From DASPKM01 sp035628135 (GTDB taxonomy: Bacteria; Bacteroidota; Bacteroidia; Chitinophagales; Chitinophagaceae), in the NCBI GenBank assembly GCA_035628135.1, contig DASPKM010000008.1:32681-96680 (forward strand): a stretch of DNA of 64,000 nt, read 5' to 3'. The notes below the pieces were generated by a model. The model was not told where the DNA came from. It was given only the letters and a program-made list of their open reading frames with translations, and did no database searches. This document shows, piece by piece, positions 26,816-36,228 of this stretch (position 1 is the stretch's first letter; each line of letters begins with the position of its first letter). The translations under genes were made by a program, and so were the position numbers.

Positions 26816-26890
26816 ATTGATTATTAATTATTAATTATTCACTACACCCATTGCAGGGAAAGAATAATTAATAATCAATAATCAATAATT
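26816..26890. repeat. AT-rich inverted repeat with 25-bp arms
   Basis: The left arm at 26816-26840 (ATTGATTATTAATTATTAAT continuing to ATTC) pairs with the right arm at 26862-26886, 24 of 25 bases complementary, around a 21-nt non-repetitive loop. The words ATTATTAATT and AATCAATAAT are reiterated. It lies between the binding-protein gene and the exonuclease gene, 11 bp before the latter's start, so the structure could affect expression of the repair cluster. Confidence 0.8.
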
Positions 26891-26900
26891 TCAACTGGCA

Positions 26901-27968
26901 ATGCTCATAGAATTTACCGATAAAGGACTCTGCTGCCCGGCGGGCAAATTTTACATCGATCCCTGGAAACCGGTGGACAAGGCCGTGATCACGCATGCAC
27001 ACAGCGACCATGCTTATGCGGGCCATCAATATTATCTCTGCCATCACTACACCAAACCATTGCTGCAACTGCGGCTGGGCGATCATCACTATCAAAGCAT
27101 AGGATGGAATGAACCAATACAGATCAATGGCGTTACGGTAAGCCTGCACCCCGCCGGCCACATCATCGGCTCTTCGCAGGTAAGGGTTGAATACAAGGGT
27201 GAAGTGTGGGTAGTGAGCGGCGATTACAAAACAGAGAACGATGGGCTTAGCGGCCAGTTTGAACCCATACGTTGTCACACTTTCATTACAGAGTCAACCT
27301 TCGGCCTACCCATTTACCGATGGAAACCGCAGGAAGAAATTTTTTCAAATGTGCGCGAATGGATAAAGCGTAATAAAGAAGCTGGAAAAACCTCGGTACT
27401 GATAGCATACAGTTTGGGCAAGGCGCAGCGGTTGCTGCAAGCCGCAAAAGAAGTTACCGAAGATATTTATGTGCACGGCGCTATCTGGAATACGCAGGAA
27501 GCGCTGCGGCTCGCCGGCTGGCAATTGCCTGCCGTAAAAAGGATCTATTCAGATACGCCAAAAGAAGCATTAAGAAGTGCCGTAGTGATTGCGCCGCCTT
27601 CGGCAGACAGCTCTCCGTGGATGAAGCGGTTCACGCCGTATGCGGTGGGCGTTTGCAGCGGCTGGATGCAGGTGAGAGGAAATGTGCGCCGCCGCAATGT
27701 GGACGCAGGTTTTGCACTAAGCGATCATGCAGACTGGAACGGTTTGCTGGCATCCATCAAAGCAACCGGCGCAGAAAAAGTATATGTAACGCATGGATTT
27801 CAATCAGCCTTCAGCCGTTACCTGAATGAAACAGGCATTCCGGCAGCGGAGGTAAAAACAGAATACGGCGATGAAGAAACAACCGAAGCCGTGAACCAAT
27901 TGACCGATGAGCAAGCCGACAACCCCGGCCCGGCACAAGATCAGATAAACGATGAAACGATTCGCTGA
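26901..27968 (+). CDS. Ligase-associated DNA exonuclease (metallo-beta-lactamase/beta-CASP type)
   Basis: Metal-dependent nuclease of 355 residues, related to the SNM1/Artemis and CPSF-like group. The metal site appears as THAHSDHA (His32, His34, Asp36, His37). Further metal or active-site segments are HPAGHIIGSSQV, VSGDYKTEND and LSDHADW. It is the first gene of a repair cluster and overlaps the ligase gene by 17 bp, so the two are co-translated. In characterised clusters of this type the enzyme is a manganese-dependent DNA nuclease that works with the ligase and Lhr-core helicase. The C-terminal tail (about 325-355) is acidic and may be disordered. Confidence 0.93.
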   Translation: MLIEFTDKGLCCPAGKFYIDPWKPVDKAVITHAHSDHAYAGHQYYLCHHYTKPLLQLRLGDHHYQSIGWNEPIQINGVTVSLHPAGHIIGSSQVRVEYKGEVWVVSGDYKTENDGLSGQFEPIRCHTFITESTFGLPIYRWKPQEEIFSNVREWIKRNKEAGKTSVLIAYSLGKAQRLLQAAKEVTEDIYVHGAIWNTQEALRLAGWQLPAVKRIYSDTPKEALRSAVVIAPPSADSSPWMKRFTPYAVGVCSGWMQVRGNVRRRNVDAGFALSDHADWNGLLASIKATGAEKVYVTHGFQSAFSRYLNETGIPAAEVKTEYGDEETTEAVNQLTDEQADNPGPAQDQINDETIR

Positions 27969-29565
27969 ACTGGTACAGGTGCTGGGCACCAGCACCAAAA
28001 CAAATGACAAGCTCGAAGCTTTGTCCAACTATTTTGCAGAAGCAAATAGCAAGGACAAGGTTTGGGTGATCGCATTGTTCAGCGGGCGCAGGCCGCGGCG
28101 TGCAGTAAACTCAACACAGCTGAGCACCTGGTGCATTGAACTGGCCGGCATCCCATCGTGGCTGTATGTTGAAAGTTATTCAACCGTAGGTGATCTTGGA
28201 GAAACCATCGCGTTGTTACTGCCCGATCCTACCGAAGACCCCGACACGCACGTAAAGCCCTTGCATTATTACCTCGAAACACTTATCAGCATCGAGAAGC
28301 AGGACGAAAGCATCCGCAAGCAATTCATACTGGATTCATGGAATCAAATGGATTTTGCCCAGCGCTTTGTTTTCAACAAGCTCATCACGGGTTCATTTCG
28401 CATTGGCGTATCGCAACAAATGATGGTGAATGCGTTGTCGCGTACCGTGCAATTGCCTGCATCGGTCCTGGCGCATCGCATCAGCGGCAATTGGGACCCT
28501 GTTACTACCAACTTCGATGAATTATTAAGTGAAGATGTTACCGCCATCGATCATTCAAAGCCTTATCCATTTTACCTGGCCTATGCGTTGGAAGATGAAC
28601 CTGAAACATTGGGCGAGCCTTCGGAATGGCAGGCGGAATGGAAATGGGATGGCATACGCGGGCAGATCATCAAACGCAACGGGGAGTTGTTTGTATGGAG
28701 CCGCGGCGAAGAGTTGATGACAGAAAAATTTCCCGAATACCGCATATTGGAACAATTGCTTCCCGAAGGCGTGGCCATCGACGGAGAGATATTGCCTTTT
28801 GCCGATGGGCAGGTTTTAAATTTCAATGTGCTGCAAACAAGGATCGGGCGAAAGAATGTTACAAAGAAAAACCTGCAGGAAGCGCCTGCGGCTTTCTTTG
28901 CATATGACCTGCTGGAATGGCAATCGAACGACATACGCGAATGGCCTTTTGAAGAACGCCGCCGCAAGCTGGAAGAACTGATATTGCCCTTCAGGGAGAT
29001 CAATGCCAACTTCCCCATTCATCTATCGCCGATCGTTACTTTCAATGATTGGGACCAGTTGAAAGCACTGAGACTGGATGCACGCGCCATCAACAGCGAA
29101 GGCATCATGCTGAAAAGAAAAAGTTCTGTGTACCAGGTAGGCAGGCGCCGCGGCGATTGGTGGAAATGGAAGATCGACCCCCTTACCATCGACGCAGTAA
29201 TGGTGTATGCGGCCAAGGGCAGCGGACGAAGGAGCAACTTGTATACAGATTATACCTTCGCAGTGCGCGACGGCGACAAGCTGGTAACTTTTACCAAGGC
29301 CTATTCGGGACTTACCGATAAAGAATTTGCCCAGGTAGATGCATTCGTGAAAAGGAATTCGCTGGAAAAGTTCGGGCCGGTGCGTACGGTAAAGCCCGAG
29401 CTGGTATTTGAAATAGCCTTCGAAGGCATTGCCGCTTCCAACCGCCACAAATCGGGCGTGGCCCTGCGTTTCCCGCGCATGCACCGGTGGAGAAAAGATA
29501 AGACCGTGAACGAGATCAACACCCTCGACGATCTTAAAAAAATGCTGGAAATCTATGGAAAATGA
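27952..29565 (+). CDS. ATP-dependent DNA ligase
   Basis: Seals DNA nicks with ATP. The adenylated lysine is Lys231 in EWKWDGIRGQ (KxDGxR motif I). Later nucleotidyltransferase motifs are seen in WSRGEELMTEKFPEY, AIDGEILPF, AFFAYDLLEW and SEGIMLKRK, and GDWWKWK is motif V. An N-terminal helical DNA-binding domain and C-terminal OB-fold (FTKAYSGLTDKEF to ALRFPRMHRWR) complete the usual 530-540-residue ligase. This is an accessory ligase, additional to the NAD-dependent LigA expected elsewhere in the genome. Its context is a repair cluster with exonuclease, helicase and phosphoesterase genes. Confidence 0.96.
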   Translation: MKRFAELVQVLGTSTKTNDKLEALSNYFAEANSKDKVWVIALFSGRRPRRAVNSTQLSTWCIELAGIPSWLYVESYSTVGDLGETIALLLPDPTEDPDTHVKPLHYYLETLISIEKQDESIRKQFILDSWNQMDFAQRFVFNKLITGSFRIGVSQQMMVNALSRTVQLPASVLAHRISGNWDPVTTNFDELLSEDVTAIDHSKPYPFYLAYALEDEPETLGEPSEWQAEWKWDGIRGQIIKRNGELFVWSRGEELMTEKFPEYRILEQLLPEGVAIDGEILPFADGQVLNFNVLQTRIGRKNVTKKNLQEAPAAFFAYDLLEWQSNDIREWPFEERRRKLEELILPFREINANFPIHLSPIVTFNDWDQLKALRLDARAINSEGIMLKRKSSVYQVGRRRGDWWKWKIDPLTIDAVMVYAAKGSGRRSNLYTDYTFAVRDGDKLVTFTKAYSGLTDKEFAQVDAFVKRNSLEKFGPVRTVKPELVFEIAFEGIAASNRHKSGVALRFPRMHRWRKDKTVNEINTLDDLKKMLEIYGK

Positions 29566-29590
29566 TTAGCTGCTAGCTGGCGCGATTAGC

Positions 29591-29598
29591 TAATTTTG
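29591..29598 (+). promoter_or_regulatory. Candidate -7 box of the helicase gene
   Basis: TAATTTTG matches TAnnTTTG exactly and ends 6 nt before the ATG at 29605, again leaving almost no room for a leader. The -33 element is not recognisable. It may allow expression apart from the upstream ligase. Confidence 0.4.
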
Positions 29599-29604
29599 AC
29601 GACT

Positions 29605-32064
29605 ATGAACATGCAGCAAACAAAAGGATACCGTGTTATTAAATCGTGGCTGCAATTGAACGACCGCCGCCCTTTTATCTTCCAGCAACAAACCTGGCAG
29701 GCCATACAGGAAGGCCGTAGCGGGTTGGTGAATGCGCCTACGGGCAGCGGAAAAACTTTCTCTGTTTTCATTGGCGCATTGATACAGTTCATCAATGAGC
29801 ATCCTGAAAAATATCAATCCAAAAAAAAGAATGGATTACAATTGATGTGGATCACCCCTTTGCGTGCGCTGGCAAAAGATATAGGCCGCGCAATGGAAGA
29901 AGTGATATCGGAACTGGGCATGAGCTGGAAGGTAGGCATTCGCAATGGCGATACAACCATTGCCGAGCGGCAACGCCAGGTAAGGCAGATGCCCGAAGTG
30001 CTTATCATTACGCCGGAAAGCCTGCATTTATTACTTGCGCAGAAAGGTTATCCCAATGTTTTCAAAACGCTTCGCATCGTTGCTGTGGATGAATGGCATG
30101 AATTGCTTGGCAGCAAACGTGGCGTGCAGGTGGAGCTTGCAATATCCCGGTTGGTCGGGCTGGATACCGAACGCAAACTTCAACTCTGGGGCATCAGCGC
30201 AACCATCGGCAACCTGGACCAGGCAAGAGATGTATTGCTTGCCCCGCTGAAATCAAAAGGTGAGATCATCAAAGCCGAACTGCAGAAAAAGGTTGAGATA
30301 GAAAGCGTGATCCCCGATGAAATAGAAAAATATCCATGGGCAGGTCACCTTGGACTGAAGCTGGCCGATAAAGTATTACCAATACTCGAGCTAAGCCAAA
30401 CCACGCTCATATTTATCAATACCCGTGGCATGAGCGAGCTATGGTACCAGAAACTGTTGACGATTGCTCCCGATTTGGCGGGCGCACTGGCCCTGCACCA
30501 CGGCAGCATAGAACATGACCTGCGCATTTGGGTGGAAGAAGCCCTGCACACCGGCAAATTGAAAGCAGTAGTTTGCACGGCAAGCCTGGACCTGGGCGTT
30601 GACTTCCGTCCTGTTGAAACGGTGGTACAGGTAGGCTCCCCCAAGGGCGTTGCTCGTTTTTTACAACGTGCGGGGCGCAGCGGCCACCAACCCGATGCAA
30701 CCAGTAAAATATATTTTCTCCCCACGCATTCGCTGGAATTAGTGGAAGCCGCAGCGCTGAAAGAAGCCATTAATGACATGTTCATCGAAAGCCGCGAGCC
30801 CATGCTGCTGTGTTATGATGTATTGATACAATACCTGTGCACGCTCGCCATTTCCGAAGGCTTTTATCCCGATGATATTTTTAGGGAAGTAACAGCTACC
30901 TATTGCTACAGCGAACTGACAGTGGAAGAATGGCAGGAAATACTGCGGTTTATTACAGCCGGCGGAACGGCCTTGCAACAATACGATGAATATAAGAAAG
31001 TAGAGATCATCGATGGATTGTACAGGATCACCAGCCGCCGTACTGCCATGCGGCATCGCCTGCACATAGGTACCATCGTAAGCGATCCCATGCTGAAAGT
31101 AAGGTTCCTCACCGGCGGGTACATCGGCATCATAGAAGAGTGGTTTATTTCAAGATTGCAGCCAGGCGATACGTTCACGCTGGCGGGGCGCGTGCTGGAG
31201 CTGGTGATGATCAAAGACATGACCGTGCTCGTTCGAAAGTCATCTCAAAAAAAGTCCATTGTTCCCAGTTGGCAGGGAGGCAGGATGCCGCTGTCGGCCA
31301 CGCTTGGAAAAAAATTGCGTGAAAAACTTGACGAAGCGCTAAGCCGCAATGCAGACGATATAGAAGTTAAAGTACTGGAGCCTTTGTTCATATTGCAGGA
31401 ACAGCTTTCGCACATTCCAAAGGCCAATGAATTGTTGATAGAGCACATCGAAACAAAAGACGGCTATCACCTTTTTGTATATCCTTTTGAAGGAAGGTTG
31501 GTGCACGAGGCCATGGCGGCCATTCTCGCTTACCGCATCAGCCGCATTACGCCTATCACATTTTCGTTTGCAATGAATGATTACGGTTTCGAATTGCTCA
31601 GCGATCAACCGATTCCTGTAGACGATAGCAATGTATATGAATTGTTTTCTCCCGACCATTTATTCCAGGACATACAAAAAAGCGTAAACTCTACGGAGAT
31701 GGCCAGGCGCAAGTTCCGCGATATCGCGGTAATTGGCGGACTGATATTCCAGGGATACCCGGGCGAGCATAAAAAAGCACGGCACCTGCAATCATCGGCG
31801 GGACTGCTGTTCAATGTATTTGCAGAATATGAGCCAGGCAACCTGCTGTTGCGGCAAGCATACAACGAAGTGATGGCGCAGCAAATGGAAGAAGCGCGGT
31901 TGCGGAACATGCTGGAACGCATACAACAATCGAAGATCGTGATCACCTTCCCGCAAAGGCTTACGCCCTTCTGCTTCCCCATCAAGGTAGACAGCATGCG
32001 CGAAGAACTGACGTCGGAAAAGCTGGAGGACCGCATCAGGCGCATGCAATCGCAATTGGAGTGA
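29605..32064 (+). CDS. Ligase-associated Lhr-type DEXH-box helicase
   Basis: Superfamily 2 helicase of about 819 residues, corresponding to the Lhr core. Walker A is NAPTGSGKT (Lys50) and the Walker B/DEXH box is VDEWHE (Asp162 onward). Motif III is SAT in WGISATIG, motif IV is TLIFINTRG, and motif VI is RAGRSGHQP. The second half contains the winged-helix and Lhr-specific domain (TSRRTAMRHRLHIG, GGYIGIIEEWFISRL). The ATG at 29605 follows a TAATTTTG box; an in-frame TTG at 29596 is inside that box and unlikely to be used. It translocates 3'-5' on single-stranded DNA in studied relatives. It lies 39 bp after the ligase stop. Confidence 0.95.
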   Translation: MNMQQTKGYRVIKSWLQLNDRRPFIFQQQTWQAIQEGRSGLVNAPTGSGKTFSVFIGALIQFINEHPEKYQSKKKNGLQLMWITPLRALAKDIGRAMEEVISELGMSWKVGIRNGDTTIAERQRQVRQMPEVLIITPESLHLLLAQKGYPNVFKTLRIVAVDEWHELLGSKRGVQVELAISRLVGLDTERKLQLWGISATIGNLDQARDVLLAPLKSKGEIIKAELQKKVEIESVIPDEIEKYPWAGHLGLKLADKVLPILELSQTTLIFINTRGMSELWYQKLLTIAPDLAGALALHHGSIEHDLRIWVEEALHTGKLKAVVCTASLDLGVDFRPVETVVQVGSPKGVARFLQRAGRSGHQPDATSKIYFLPTHSLELVEAAALKEAINDMFIESREPMLLCYDVLIQYLCTLAISEGFYPDDIFREVTATYCYSELTVEEWQEILRFITAGGTALQQYDEYKKVEIIDGLYRITSRRTAMRHRLHIGTIVSDPMLKVRFLTGGYIGIIEEWFISRLQPGDTFTLAGRVLELVMIKDMTVLVRKSSQKKSIVPSWQGGRMPLSATLGKKLREKLDEALSRNADDIEVKVLEPLFILQEQLSHIPKANELLIEHIETKDGYHLFVYPFEGRLVHEAMAAILAYRISRITPITFSFAMNDYGFELLSDQPIPVDDSNVYELFSPDHLFQDIQKSVNSTEMARRKFRDIAVIGGLIFQGYPGEHKKARHLQSSAGLLFNVFAEYEPGNLLLRQAYNEVMAQQMEEARLRNMLERIQQSKIVITFPQRLTPFCFPIKVDSMREELTSEKLEDRIRRMQSQLE

Positions 32065-32157
32065 GCTTTGTCCCGGCTTTTTTACATCTCATGTAAATTA
32101 TTTTACCGATTTTAGGAAGCAGGTAATTTTAAGGATGTTCACCCCCAAACAAGCCGC

Positions 32158-32637
32158 ATGAAAAAGAAAATATTATTTACCTTACTTGCGATATTCGTCA
32201 TCATTCAATTCATTCGTCCCACGAGGAATGTTTCAAGCACTGTATCGCCTAATGATATTACAAAGGTCTATGCAGTGCCCGCCGATGTGCAACAAGTGCT
32301 GAAGGTTTCCTGCAACGATTGCCACAGCAACAACACCGAGTACCCCTGGTACACCAATATACAGCCCATAGGCTGGTGGATGCAGGCGCACGTGAACGGC
32401 GGCAAGTACCATTTGGATTTCTCGTCTTTCGCAACCTACGATGCCAAACGCCAGCACCATAAGATGGAAGAGGTGATCGAGCAGGTAAAAGGCAATCACA
32501 TGCCGCTCAACAGTTATTTGTGGATACACAAGGAAGCCCGCCTCTCCGAAGCGCAAAGAACGCTGCTGATCAATTGGGCCGAACAACTTCGCCAGCAAAT
32601 AGCGGCGGATAAAGATATTGCGGAAGAATCAAAATAA
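32158..32637 (+). CDS. Haem-binding domain protein with a CxxCH site
   Basis: A protein of 159 residues with an N-terminal hydrophobic segment (KILFTLLAIFVIIQFI) that acts as an anchor or signal. The CNDCHSNNTEYPWY motif (Cys52, Cys55, His56) is a c-type haem attachment site of the Bacteroidota haem_bd domain (Pfam haem_bd type). WYTNIQPIGWW and NHMPLNSYLWIHKEARLS are also typical of this domain. It should face the periplasm and carry haem covalently, with a redox role or unknown partner. It sits between the Lhr helicase and PdeM genes, though nothing suggests a direct role in DNA repair. Confidence 0.88.
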   Translation: MKKKILFTLLAIFVIIQFIRPTRNVSSTVSPNDITKVYAVPADVQQVLKVSCNDCHSNNTEYPWYTNIQPIGWWMQAHVNGGKYHLDFSSFATYDAKRQHHKMEEVIEQVKGNHMPLNSYLWIHKEARLSEAQRTLLINWAEQLRQQIAADKDIAEESK

Positions 32638-32675
32638 CATCCAACTGCTAACCCCGGCATCCAACGTTCAACCCT

Positions 32676-32683
32676 TATCTTTG
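32676..32683 (+). promoter_or_regulatory. Candidate -7 box of pdeM
   Basis: TATCTTTG matches TAnnTTTG exactly and ends 4 nt before the GTG start at 32688, predicting a transcript that begins at or just inside the start codon. Confidence 0.4.
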
Positions 32684-32687
32684 CCCG

Positions 32688-33371
32688 GTGCACACCCTGT
32701 TAAAACATACGCTCAAAGGACAATCGCTTTGCCTGTCGCCTGATCGCTGTATTTTTTGGGAAGAACAAAAAGCATTGATCGTTTCAGACCTTCATTTTGG
32801 CAAGACCGGACACTTCCGAAAATCGGGCATCGCTGTGCCGCAAACTGTTTTTAAAGAAGACATGCAGCGGCTCGTGAACCTGCTGCAATTCTTCAAACCT
32901 TCGCAACTGATAGTGGTCGGTGATTTTTTTCACAGCCATGCCAATAAAGAACTGGATTTTTTCCTGAAATGGCGCGCCGATTTTGAGTCCTTACAGGTTG
33001 TATTGGTAAAGGGCAACCACGATATATTAAAAAACGATTGGTACAAACAGGCAAATATTTCCATTGCCGATGAGTGCCTGCAACTGGGGCCATTTGCATT
33101 TGCGCACGATTTCAACGCATGCCCGCCCACACAGGGCCAATACCTTTTCAGCGGGCATATTCACCCGGGCATTTATATTTCAGGGGCAGGCAGGCAATCG
33201 CTGCGGCTGCCTTGTTTTTATTTCGGTAAGGATTATGCGGTGCTTCCCGCATTCAGCAGGTTTACCGGCCTTGCCATTATCGAGCCGGCGGCAGGAGAAA
33301 CCGTTTTTGCCATCGCGAACAATACGCTCATTCCAATGCAGGCAGAAAGGCCAACGCGCGTCAACCAATGA
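32688..33371 (+). CDS. pdeM: Ligase-associated DNA damage response metallophosphoesterase PdeM
   Basis: Calcineurin-like phosphoesterase of 227 residues. All metal motifs are visible: SDLHFGK (DxH), GDFFHS (GDxxH), KGNHD (GNHD), then AHDF and SGHIHPG (GHxH). The family is found next to ATP-dependent ligase, exonuclease and Lhr-core helicase in many bacteria, and the same four genes are here within 6.5 kb. It hydrolyses phosphodiester substrates; its true nucleic-acid substrate is not clear. The GTG start gives MHTLLKHTLKGQSLCL. A TATCTTTG box lies 4 nt upstream, so the gene may have its own promoter despite following the haem-binding gene by 50 bp. Confidence 0.92.
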   Translation: MHTLLKHTLKGQSLCLSPDRCIFWEEQKALIVSDLHFGKTGHFRKSGIAVPQTVFKEDMQRLVNLLQFFKPSQLIVVGDFFHSHANKELDFFLKWRADFESLQVVLVKGNHDILKNDWYKQANISIADECLQLGPFAFAHDFNACPPTQGQYLFSGHIHPGIYISGAGRQSLRLPCFYFGKDYAVLPAFSRFTGLAIIEPAAGETVFAIANNTLIPMQAERPTRVNQ

Positions 33372-33404
33372 TCAATAATCAGTAATTAATAATTATTAAT
33401 GGCC
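33368..33404. repeat. AT-rich palindrome between convergent pdeM and DUF5916 genes
   Basis: A perfect 16-bp palindrome ATTAATAATTATTAAT lies at 33385-33400, preceded by ATCAATAATCAGTA. It is made of the same words as the inverted repeat at 26816-26890 and fills the 35-bp convergent spacer, so a shared terminator-like role is possible. Confidence 0.65.
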
Positions 33405-33406
33405 TG

Positions 33407-35902
33407 CTATTTTCGCTTCAGCTGCAAATAATCCAGGTAGTAAATAAAGCGGACAGTGAACTCATTGCCGTGGGGATTGTCGAACACCTGCGTGAAGTTG
33501 CGGCCATAATATTTATTGGCCCGTCCATCTACCAGGTATTCAAAATCCCTTCCCAGCCAGTTCTTCCATCCAATGATGATGCGGCTTCCAAGGCGGAAAT
33601 CCCAGGTATAAAAAACGTCGAGGCTAAAGGTGTTGTAATTAACATCGTAATCAGACGGCACCCTGTCGAACCGTTCGTCCCAATAACCATCGCCCCTTAC
33701 ATCGTACAGGTTGGTATTGGCCAGCTTGTTCCAGTAATGTCGTGCCCTGAAGCTCATGTTCATGCGCGGCGTAAAGCTGTACGAACCGGTGAGCAATGAA
33801 TTTACATCGGTGTATTTCCTGCGCGCCAGTATGGGCGCCCCGGTCAGGTTATCACGCTCGAACGAAAAGCCGAACTGGCCGTTGTCGTGCTGGCGTTCTA
33901 CAAACAGGTCGATGGTAAGCCGGTCGCTGAAACGGAAGCGTCCTCCCAATCCCACGATGTAATAAGGATCGGCGGGCATGGGGCCTTGCGCGAAGCCGAA
34001 GTTCCAGCGTACGAACAATCGCTTGCGGCTGTCGCTGCTGCCGGAAATTCCTCCGAAATAATACGGTGCGCGCTTCAGCGCCACGCGGGGTGTGGCGCGC
34101 GGGTCAACAGGCGTTTGCAATTCGAAATAATCATTGAACCAAAACGGAGCAGTTGAAAGTTGCAACCGCACGTCCCAGAAATTTTTAAAGATGAACAGGG
34201 CCGATGAAACAATTTCCGTGCGTTGGTACACCATCGGTTTGTACAGGTAAGCCTGGATGATGTCGAGGTTATAATACTGGTTCAGGAATCTTTTGGTGGG
34301 CTCATAGATATTGTAACTGAACCTGGCATTGTTCACCACTTCGTTGGGAGCCTGTAAAATTCCCAAATCGTTGGGATCGTATTTATCAGATTCGATGTTA
34401 TTGTTGAGCGAGAACTGGAATTTTCCGCTCACCTTCCCAAACTCGATGTAATTCGCAAATCCTTCGTAAGGATTTTGTCCAAACACCTTGCTATACTTGG
34501 GCTGCAGGAAAAATCCATACGTATTGTTTTTGTTGTACACCGCCACATTAACGGCGGTAACGTTGGCATCGCGTTCATGACCATTGCGCAGCACGTTGGT
34601 ATTGGTAAGCGTAACGTAGGAACGATTTTTAAATGCCTGGTCCAGCACAATGATGTTGTAATTGGCAAGCGGCTCTGTGGTGATCAATGAATCTCTTCCT
34701 GAAAAACGGTCGCGCAGCCTGGCACGCACCGGCTGTGTAACGGCATTGAATATCCCGATGCCGAGTTTGTTCTTGGTACGGCCAGAAAATTTAATGGCAT
34801 TGTACAGCCTGGTGACCTCAGGGTTTTTCACCACTTCATAATCGCTGAGAATACCCATGCCCACCTGGTTGTTCACATAGTTATAGAGCGTGGGCGTTCT
34901 GCCGATCCTTCTTGAATAAAAAACCCCCGCTTTATTGAACAGTTCGGTTCCTTCGGTAAAAAAGGGACGGTTTTCCCGGAACTGCAGTTCGTAGGGGGTG
35001 ATATTGTTTACGAGGTTGTCCGATATCACCTGCCCAAAATCCGGTATCAGCGTTGCATCGAGCGTAAAGCTTTCGCTGATACCGTACTTTACGTCCATAC
35101 CGCCGCTTTTCAGCCATTCATTTTTATAATTGCCTGAGGCCGATGGATTGCTTCTATACCCGCCGCTTACATAAGGTGAAAAACTCAGGCGAAGCGGCGG
35201 CACCAGGTTTTTTAAGCCACTCAGCTCACCGAATTGGTTCACGAACCCGCTGACATTGGGATCTACGGGGCTCCAGAACGATGTTTCGTTATTAATGCGG
35301 GTGAACCGCATGAACTGGATGCCCCAGTTTTGAATATCTTCTTTCGAAAAGCGGATGGCGCTGTATGGGATTTTGATTTCGACCACCCATCCGTCTGACC
35401 GGATGCTTACGCGGCTATCCCAAACGGCGTCCCAGCTCACATCGCCATAGGCATTGAAATCGTTGGCTTCATAATTTGGCGAAACCCTGGAATCGGTCTG
35501 CACATTGCGGGAAGTCACCAGGAACTGGAAGGCATTTTGTTTATCGCGGTAAGTGTCCAGGAATACGGCGAAATAGTCAACGTCCGCACGCTGCTCGCTA
35601 TCCCTTAGGGTCATTTGTTTTCGAATGTTGCCGGGCTGGTCGTACAAGTATGCCCCGATGTAGATGGCGGTATTATCGTATACCACTTTTATCGAGGAGT
35701 TTACTACGGGTGGTTTTCCGAAAACGGGGGTGTTGGTAATGAAGTCAGTGGCAGCGGGAACGCCTTGCCATGCGGCATCATCCAGTGATCCGTCAAGTCG
35801 CGGGGGGGTTGTTATCTTCACTGCCTCCAGGTTCCTTACCTGCGCTACTGAAAAAAGGGCACTGAATAACGCGAGCTTCAAAAAGATAAGATTCTTCTTC
35901 AT
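33407..35902 (-). CDS. DUF5916 outer-membrane protein with carbohydrate-binding family 9-like domain
   Basis: A protein of 831 residues with a signal peptide (MKKNLIFLKLALFSALFSVAQ). Residues about 25-230 form a CBM9-like beta domain (PPRLDGSLDDAAWQGVPAA, VVYDNTAIYIGAYLYD, DYFAVFLDTY, GWVVEIKIPYSAIRF). The remaining about 600 residues are rich in amphipathic beta strands with alternating aromatic residues and end YYLDYLQLKRK, consistent with an outer-membrane beta-barrel. This is the DUF5916 family, whose biological ligand is not established. It is a single gene, convergent with pdeM and followed upstream by a 326-bp spacer. Confidence 0.9.
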   Translation of the reverse strand: MKKNLIFLKLALFSALFSVAQVRNLEAVKITTPPRLDGSLDDAAWQGVPAATDFITNTPVFGKPPVVNSSIKVVYDNTAIYIGAYLYDQPGNIRKQMTLRDSEQRADVDYFAVFLDTYRDKQNAFQFLVTSRNVQTDSRVSPNYEANDFNAYGDVSWDAVWDSRVSIRSDGWVVEIKIPYSAIRFSKEDIQNWGIQFMRFTRINNETSFWSPVDPNVSGFVNQFGELSGLKNLVPPLRLSFSPYVSGGYRSNPSASGNYKNEWLKSGGMDVKYGISESFTLDATLIPDFGQVISDNLVNNITPYELQFRENRPFFTEGTELFNKAGVFYSRRIGRTPTLYNYVNNQVGMGILSDYEVVKNPEVTRLYNAIKFSGRTKNKLGIGIFNAVTQPVRARLRDRFSGRDSLITTEPLANYNIIVLDQAFKNRSYVTLTNTNVLRNGHERDANVTAVNVAVYNKNNTYGFFLQPKYSKVFGQNPYEGFANYIEFGKVSGKFQFSLNNNIESDKYDPNDLGILQAPNEVVNNARFSYNIYEPTKRFLNQYYNLDIIQAYLYKPMVYQRTEIVSSALFIFKNFWDVRLQLSTAPFWFNDYFELQTPVDPRATPRVALKRAPYYFGGISGSSDSRKRLFVRWNFGFAQGPMPADPYYIVGLGGRFRFSDRLTIDLFVERQHDNGQFGFSFERDNLTGAPILARRKYTDVNSLLTGSYSFTPRMNMSFRARHYWNKLANTNLYDVRGDGYWDERFDRVPSDYDVNYNTFSLDVFYTWDFRLGSRIIIGWKNWLGRDFEYLVDGRANKYYGRNFTQVFDNPHGNEFTVRFIYYLDYLQLKRK

Positions 35903-36228
35903 GCTGGTTTAGCCACTTTGCAAAATAAGAAGAATTCGATCATGTGTAGGCTCTTCATAAGGATTGATTGTATGGTTGCGAAAAAATACTAGGCTGCATT
36001 AGTATTTTTACCCAATACAATAGATGATTAACAGCGAAAAACTGTAAATAGACAGGGAGGGAGATGATATTGCTGCTTTACACGCACCCGACATAGAGTC
36101 CTCAGGGGGGCCCAATAGCCGCTTATATCTGGTTAATGTATACCAAGCACTCCTATCGGGTTAGGAAACGTTACAGGCTAACGATCGCGAGCAACCGTAC
36201 TTGTGGTGTGCAACCAGATCAGCCCGGT
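35903..36228. other. Intergenic stretch between repressor gene end and DUF5916 start, nothing recognised
   Basis: A 326-bp spacer. The right half (36070-36228) is more GC-rich, including GGGGGGCCC near 36110, and contains no credible gene or tRNA. The left part is AT-rich and should hold the DUF5916 promoter. A small structured RNA in 36080-36200 cannot be excluded. Confidence 0.4.

Noticed and set aside
32081..32097. TTTACAT/ATGTAAA hairpin after the helicase gene
   Set aside because: The stem is only 7 bp and AT-rich, and the following T-run is broken; too weak to call a terminator.
36060..36228. Possible structured RNA in the GC-richer spacer next to the repressor gene
   Set aside because: No convincing tRNA, 6S or riboswitch signature could be seen by eye; an Rfam search would be decisive.
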